From Gonapodya sp. JEL0774 (lineage: Eukaryota; Monoblepharomycota; Monoblepharidomycetes; Monoblepharidales; Gonapodyaceae): a DNA stretch of 64,000 nt. The DNA lies in the NCBI GenBank assembly GCA_027604505.1, contig JADIIX010000026.1, positions 124,001-188,000 on the forward strand, read 5' to 3'. The position numbers and the translations under genes were made by a program. Below the pieces are notes generated by a model. That model was given only the letters and a program-made list of their open reading frames with translations. It did no database searches and had not been told where the DNA came from. This document shows positions 57,562 to 64,000 of this stretch, piece by piece. Every line of letters begins with the position of its first letter. The first letter of the stretch is position 1.

Positions 57562-58706
57562 GCCTTGAACGCTCGCGAGAGTTCTGTGACTCTGTCTTAA
57601 TGTATTATGGTCTTCGTACACGTTATGGTGCTTAATTTCATTTTTGAGGGCGACGTGGGAATTCTGTGTCATATCATATCTCGAACTGTACATATAGTGT
57701 ATTTGCATATTGAAAAAAGAAACAGCGAATTCGCATTGCAACTCGGAACTGTTTACCTGATTAGCACCCTGTCTGTTGTTCAGTTCCTGGTTTCAAAGAG
57801 CATCTTTGCCACGCTGACATGAAATAGTTGGTTAGTAACTAAATTCTCATTATTACTTGCAATTTGCGTAACCATCCCGCAAGGAGCATTCCAATATTCT
57901 GTATGTAATAAGATTCGAGCGGGGGGTGACATTACGAGCCAAAAACCGCGGGTACTTTGCGAATTCATATTTCGTTTAGCTTTCAAGGAGTTTTTGCGAT
58001 GCCTATGAAGACGGTTAGACCTTATTGATATCGTTGTCTCTCCTCCGCCGCCGCTCAGGCTTTGAGTTGAGGCACACAAACAGGTATCTATCTCATCGCT
58101 AAGAACGGGACTGGATTTTTTTTATTCCATCGAACTTCCGTTGAGAATTCCGCTTTATATTGGTACAGCAAAACGTTATAGGTTTATTTTTATCCCTGAG
58201 GATTCCGAACGTCATGACGGATGTGTTGAACGGAAAAGCCGGGGCCATCCGTCACTGCAGCTGCACCGATACGTGTTCGTCGGTTTTTCGTTGCACCACC
58301 CGTCAAATCTCAACCGGTCGGTCTCGCCGCCCGTCCAGAAATCTCTCGACTTCCGATTGTACGGAATCTGTGCTTGATTCTGCTGTGTGAGTTACGGCCC
58401 CAGCCCTCGGGAGAGCTTTCAGATGACTCGGCGCGCACGGACGGTGACATGAGCATATCGCTGCCTTTTCAATGGTGGGAACACCTCGATGGCGGATCAA
58501 ACAGCCAGAAAATGCACTGGAGTCTCTGTTTTTACGCCCTCTGAGCGTTTGGAATCGTATCGGGGCAGTTTCTATGTCAGAGGGCTCTCTTTTTCTCATG
58601 TGTCATCAATACAACTTGCACCATGCCTGCACGGTCATTCTTACGGTCTGACTACGACAGTTTGCTTTTTTTATTAGCTGAAAGTTTGTTATTTCGCAAG
58701 CTGCAA
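57562..58706. other. Intergenic upstream of the SET/MYND gene
   Basis: About 1.1 kb, AT-rich in the first half. Short frames at 58141-58390 have no motifs. A TTTTTTTATTAG stretch just before 58680 could be an intron end if translation starts at the ATG at 58623. Confidence 0.4.
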
Positions 58707-61487
58707 ATGACGGTTGCCGCTCACAAGGCCAAGGCCCACAAATCAAAGAGTCTCAAGGCTCAATCCCTCTTGGCCAAGTATGCTCCGTATTTCGGAACTG
58801 GTACAGAGGGACTCCTTCAGCTCCGCTCGAGCTCCGCCCGGGGCCGGTACACCGTTGCAGACCGCGACATCCGATCGGGCAGCGTCGTCCATGAAGAGGC
58901 AGCTTACACACACATCATCCGTCGAGCACACGTGGGCGATATTTGTGCCTTTTGCCTAAATCAGTTCAAGACCCAGATTAGCGCCAAGGCAGTGGCGATA
59001 TACGGGAGCCAGGTTCCCATCACCAAGGTCTTTGTTCCTTGTGCGATCGGCAAGTGCGGTCGGGCGACCAACTATTGCTCCGAAGAATGCCGAAAGGCGG
59101 ACGAGGAGCGACATGAACTGGAATGCGAGGTGGTCGGAGGACTGGAGAAGGTTGCACAAACCGCAAGCATCGATTGGGACCTTGTGCGGATAATAGTATC
59201 AACATTGGCGAAAAAAGCTTTGGAAGCTAAGAAAAACGTTGCCGAAGGTGATTCCACCGCTCTTGACGCGCGTGAGTACACTGGGCGGCTGCCTGTGGAT
59301 CATCGGTCCTCTCAAAACCTTCCCCGGTCCAGGTATCGCTACTTGGAATTCTGTTTGCGACATTCCTAACGCACGTGAATTGAAGGTTCGACTGGAGAAG
59401 GAGTGGTTAGAGCAGTGGTCGAAAGCTTGTATGTCGGCTTTTCGTATCACCACTTCCCTACCCAAACTCTGACTACCAACCCTAATTCGGTCAGCAAAAT
59501 TACTTCACGATATTCTCCCTCCGTCTATGAGATTATCCATTTCCGAGTTAATTGATCTTGCTTGCAAGTAAGGCCCTGTTGCGGTGATCCGGCAATCCGC
59601 GGGTCATTGATCACCCCTCCACTTTTGCAGAATCCAATCTATTGTACAACTCTTCCCTTCACCCCTCCGCCCGCCTCCCGAAGGTCAGCCACCGCAATCC
59701 GACCTCCGTGAAGCCGTCTACGCCATCTTCCCAGTCACCATGCTTTGGTTTGCGCACTCTTGTAGGTAAGGGACTGACGCCTGCACGATATTTCCAAGTG
59801 TTGGCACATCTCATTTTGTATTTGCCTGTGATCCAGCGCAAATGCTATTCTGGCCAACAAGGAGGAGCTGCCTGACCCGTCACCCTCCGCAACCGTGAAC
59901 GGGTATCCGCGACTTGTCGTCCGCGCTATCCGTGACATCCCTGCGAATAGCGAAGTTACGATTTCGTACGTGGACACATTTTTGCCCCGTCCGGAAAGGC
60001 GAATCGAAAGTATGTATTGATGATGTGATAGCTCCTCCGGACATTCAATCGCGACGTGATGTCATAAAACCCGTGCATTTATTTTTCTAACACATCACGA
60101 TATCTTTTTTGGACAGTCTTCTGCCTCCGTCACACGTGGTGCGAATGCCCTCGCTGTAAACCTCCCATGAAAGTGTCTGCGGATCGCTTCCTCAGTGGAA
60201 TTGTGTGCCTCTATTGTAGCGAAGGAGTTTACGCTCTGGAAGATGATGGAAAGGCAACTCTGGAGAAACTTCTGAGGGCCGCTCAGGAGGAAAAGGATAG
60301 GACGAAGGAGGAGTTGACGGCCGCCGCCGCAAAAAGGACCGACACTGTGACGAAGGAAGCAGTGGACAGTTCGGATGAACATGAAATTGGACTTAACGGA
60401 AACAAGCAGAGTGGCACTGAAGACGTCAAGGCAAAAAATATAAATGGCAATGGTATCGAGATGATGAATGGACACGCTGAGGTACCAGATGTTGCAAATG
60501 CTGCGGAAGGCAACGGTTCGCACAAACCTAACGGTTCTATCGACACGTACAACCAGATCCCAGAAGATGTTGCTGACCAGACTACAAAAGATGATGTCGC
60601 AGTTCCCCAAAGTGACGAAGTTGCCATAAAATCCGCACCAACTGATCCCGCAACCCCTGAAGAACCTCCAATTGCAATGACTCTCGCAAAAATCCTCGAG
60701 GATCCGTCGGAGCCTCGTTCTTCGTGCAGCGTCTGTGACCACGTCATGCCGACTGCGTGGCTTATAACTTTCCAACAGATTATTCAGGGGGAACAGCAAC
60801 GCTTGGCAAACCTTATCCAGTCAGCCCAAACACCCTCAGGTGCTGCCATAACCTCTATCGTGCGCCCAGCATTGGAGGCATTCTTGTCAAAAACTGTTCA
60901 CGAATTTTCCCGGTCGAACGGACAACAAACGCTCGCAGTAAAACCGGGGCCACGACCGAAGCTCACCGAGATGGATTTGTGGACGGAGGCAGAAGTCTTT
61001 GGGAGGATGAGGCTGCACCCATCGTCCAACATGGTTGTGGCGACAAGGATCCCACTGTTAAACATGGTTATGGCGGATGAGGAATGGCAAGGCGCTTATG
61101 TGACAACAAAGGAGGTACGTCAGAGTCAAGTCATTTAACCACATTCAACCATTTTCATTTCTAGTCGGGTAACAGATAATCAACGCGATGGAAAAATCTG
61201 GAGCGATGCCCACTGATCACCCCGAGATGGGAGATTTTCATTTATACCTTGCTGAGAACGCCGGTCGGGTCGCGCAAATGTATGCAGGAACAGTCGGAAA
61301 GCTGTGAGTATTGGATTCTAGTAATCTGATTGCTCTCAAGATTCACAACCGCTTTGATGAACGGAATAGTTACGAACGGGAAGCACGGGATGCATACAGG
61401 CGGTGCTTGGAAATCCGCCGGAGATGCTTTGGAGAAGATCATTCCAAGACGATTGAAGTAAAAAAGAGACTCGGAATAAAGGTTTGA
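58707..61487 (+). CDS. SET and MYND domain protein (SMYD-like)
   Basis: About seven exons. After LLQLRSSSARGRYTVADRDI (SET start), the MYND finger reads CAFCLNQF, then CAIGKCGRATNYCSEECRKA and HELEC, with the expected Cys/His spacing. The second half of SET follows: FPVTMLWFAHSC joined to SANAILAN (the NHSC motif with Ala for Asn), then VRAIRDIPANSEVTISYVDT and the post-SET cysteines WCECPRCKPP. Next is a roughly 120-residue disordered acidic insert (about 60290-60700), then helical repeats and an end like a tetratricopeptide unit (EREARDAYRRCLEIRRRCFG). SMYD enzymes methylate histones or other proteins. The helical tail after SET is normal for the family, but the acidic insert is not. ATG 58707 was chosen; an in-frame ATG at 58623 is possible. 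Confidence 0.85.
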
Positions 61488-61643
61488 ATATTTGAAAGAA
61501 CCTTGTGCTTGGCAACAAGTTAAAATGTACAGCAAGAATAGGAATACTTTGCATGCTTGTTCGCGTTTTCTTTAATATAGAACATCGCCGAGTTCTCCAA
61601 GAGAGAGATTTGTCCTTCACGTTCAGCACCTTGTATCTCCCAA

Positions 61644-63820
61644 TTAAGCAACGACCTCGCCAGGTTCTGTTCCATCCGCTATCGACGACCTCATCGTCTC
61701 AATTTCTCCATCGCTTTCCGCACCGCCCGTCGCTCTGCGCTCATCTACTCCCTGCGAGAGCGGTGGCCGACGGGGTCCAACAGTTCTCAACACGGCGTCC
61801 AATCGATCAACCTCCCTCGACACAATTGAGTTGCTGTCCCGTGCCCCTTCAAGACGAGAAAGCGAGGCGTGTCTGGGGAGTTGCGAATGTCGGATTGGGG
61901 ACGGAGTTCGAATGCGGTATCCAAACCGGTTTCCCTGAGTCAGCTGTTGCCATCGCGAGTTCACCCTTCCAGAATCTGCCCGAGAAGAGGACCCTGAGGA
62001 CCCTGTTCGCGCTCGCCCGCCAATTACTGGGGGTCTAGTCCCAGAAATTGAACCTTGCTCCCACCCATCAAGGTCATCATCACTGCTCATCCAAACGTTT
62101 CTGGCCAACCTTTCCTCGCCAATTACACCTCGAGGGTTCAAGCTGGCTGAGGGACGAGGAAAGAGTCTGTTGGAGGGAAGCCCGAGGTCCCAGCCCTGCT
62201 GCTCAGCTTCCGCTTCCGCAAGAATTCTAGCAGCGCGTGCCGTGCGCGCTCTGAACCCTGGGGACCTCATCGGAGGAACCCGGAAGCTGCTACCGAACAA
62301 GTCATCCTCCGTTCCTCCCAAAGATGTTCCGACAAAAATGTCCGAATTGGTTTCTCTGACAGGCGTACGTTCGTACCACCGAGGAAACGGGTCAACCTCC
62401 AACAAAGAAGTCGCCTCAGTCTCACTGATGCGGTTAAAGAGTCGTCTCTCCCTCCTCTGTCGGTCCTCGGTTTGCTCTCTCTCCCGACTTCTACCACCCA
62501 TCCACCTTCTTCCACCTGATGGTGTCCGATCCTCTTCCGCTGTGGTAAACACAGAATTTCTACCGGCGTCGTCCTCATGCGGCAGATAGTGCGAAGATGA
62601 AAGACTCCATTCGTCAACAAATGTCGAAGGATCATCTTGTCCCCGCATCGCTCGCCTGCGCCTCCTTGATACATCAGCCACCCTGTACCTCGTTTGCAAA
62701 TCAGTTCGCGCCGACGTCGACACGTTGACTGCGGCAACTGTCACCGGAGGTACCGGAGACACCGAGCGGGACCGTGACCGTGATCTCGGGTTTGGCGCCA
62801 CCGATGATGATGTTGAGCCTCCTGATCTCCCGAAGGCATCTCTCGCAGATAGGTCAACTGCCATTGCCTCCTCGACCCAATCCCGCCACTCATCTCCCAC
62901 TTGACCTGTTGACAGGATACCTGCATTGATCTCCATTGTCCTCTCCAAAGTCCTCGTGGCTCGGCCGAGCTCTCTAGAAAGTGTAAGCAAAGGGTCATCC
63001 CTCGACAAATCAGGTTCAGCACGGTTCGGTGTCGGATTATCCGCACGGCGATCAGGCCTTGGAACATCTGTCGGGGTCAGAGATCCATCCCTTCCAGCCT
63101 CGCCAGCACCTGACGATTCTGGCCTTCGTGTGGCACGTGCCGTTGGGCGAGGCGGTGGTGGTGCAATAGGACTCATGGGTGTGCTCCCACGTCTGTCAGG
63201 GGAGACTGGTACAGAGTCATTCAGATCGTCGGTTGGTTCCACATCCAAGTCATCGCCTTCGCGTTCGGCGTCTACACCAGAATGATCCGCATCATGATCT
63301 GTTGTCGAATAAGTTGTAGAAAACGGATTCGGACCAAACACTGCGGACAAGTTTCGGAGAGTTGCTTCATACCGAGGAGCAGAAGTAGCCGTGGATGTGG
63401 AACTGGAACTTCCAGGGTCTACAGAGAGCCGCACAGCTTCTGAAGTCCTCGTCAAACCGGCGGCAGTCGAGGATGAGGCTGCCCCTTCGACTGCACCATC
63501 AGCCGAGCTGGATGTGCCTCCTCTGTTCCCATTGCTACCACTGGCTTCACCGACCTCCCCGACTCCAGCTCCGCTCGGCTTGGGTACTTGCACCTCCGAC
63601 GAAGCACGGTCCCGCAGTACAGCTCCCCCCCCTCCAGTCACCATTGAAGATTGCAAAGTACTCCCAACAGCACCGTTCGCAGGACCTCCCGCTTCTGTCG
63701 CTCCCTCGCCCCCCTGGATAACAATATCAGTTGGTACTACAGCACCAGATAGTGTGCGAGTAACACGGAGTGGGCGCGATTGGAGGTGAGCGAGACGAAG
63801 CTCGAGACGGCGAGCATATC
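61644..63820 (-). CDS. Ser/Arg/Gly-rich protein, unknown, 5' end unresolved
   Basis: A minus-strand frame of at least 670 residues ending at 61644. Upstream of 63656 the frame stays open (YHQRYARRLELRLAHLQSRP, LRVTRTLSGAVVPTD) to a stop at about 63840, with no clear ATG, so a first exon probably lies between there and the window end. Composition is Ser-, Gly- and Arg-rich with short ordered islands: RYEATLRNLSAVFGPNPFST, DDPLLTLSRELGRATRTLER, DEWRDWVEEAMAVDLSARDA and ARILAEAEAEQQGWDLGLPS. The helix around LTLSRELGRATRTLERTMEI may be a short coiled coil. No domain is recognised, and no membrane segment is seen. Long uninterrupted coding with sensible composition supports a real gene. Confidence 0.55.
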
Positions 63821-64000
63821 TTTGATGATATGCGTGGTGTCATTCAATGCAAATGGCAGCAAGATAGTTGAGGCACGAGTAATTAGAAGAGTCAACAAGC
63901 TCGTATCCACCTCTGTACATCGGCTGCCTTAGCACGCCATCCATAGCGTCTCACTCCCCATGAAAATGTCAAGGAGCCATCTCGAGGATCCAAAAATCCG

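Overview
The window is nuclear DNA from a fungus. Nearly every gene is cut by short introns (about 40-130 bases) with GTGAGT/GTAAGT-like donors and CAG/TAG acceptors. The gene set is fungal: an Nrg1/Usv1-type C2H2 factor, an OMS1-like methyltransferase, a DUF6314 protein, a plasma-membrane-type syntaxin, a class 3 lipase, a berberine-bridge-like oxidase and a decayed fungal kinase-like gene. The many introns and an ENPP-type phosphodiesterase suit an early-diverging (for example chytrid-like) lineage, but I cannot place the species. Exon joins below were worked out by hand from splice signals, reading phase and family motifs.

Layout, 1-16 kb: HemW-like radical SAM protein (+), dienelactone hydrolase (+), 3-hydroxyacyl-CoA dehydrogenase that lacks its hydratase half (+), membrane-anchored ENPP phosphodiesterase (-), a 5.5-kb gene joining a class 3 lipase to a membrane-associated P-loop GTPase-like region (-), and, divergent from it, a family-16 methyltransferase (+). 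16-25 kb: a disordered protein (+), a gene of unknown family (+) with a decayed duplicate about 4 kb downstream, a NAT8-like acetyltransferase (-) and a small charged protein (+). 25-37 kb: a secreted cysteine-containing protein (+), a decayed kinase-like gene (-), an acidic low-complexity protein (-), an F-box protein with a cysteine-rich tail (+) and an FAD-linked oxidase (-).

37-40 kb is nearly empty. 40-50 kb: C2H2 factor (+), OMS1-like methyltransferase (-), syntaxin (+), DUF6314 protein (-) and a disordered single-span membrane protein (+). 50-64 kb: a membrane GTPase whose frame is broken in a run of eight A (+), a dual-specificity phosphatase with a very long N-terminal extension (+), a SET/MYND protein (+) and a Ser/Arg-rich protein running toward the window end (-).

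There are no operons. Shared themes are lipid and acyl metabolism (lipase, hydroxyacyl-CoA dehydrogenase, ENPP), mitochondrial proteins (HemW, OMS1-like) and membrane traffic or remodelling (syntaxin and the two P-loop proteins). The most unusual item is the lipase-GTPase fusion: the lipase Asp motif lies in the same exon and frame as the downstream region, and the reading phase holds across four further introns to the P-loop and the stop. No tRNA, rRNA, CRISPR array or intact transposon was recognised.
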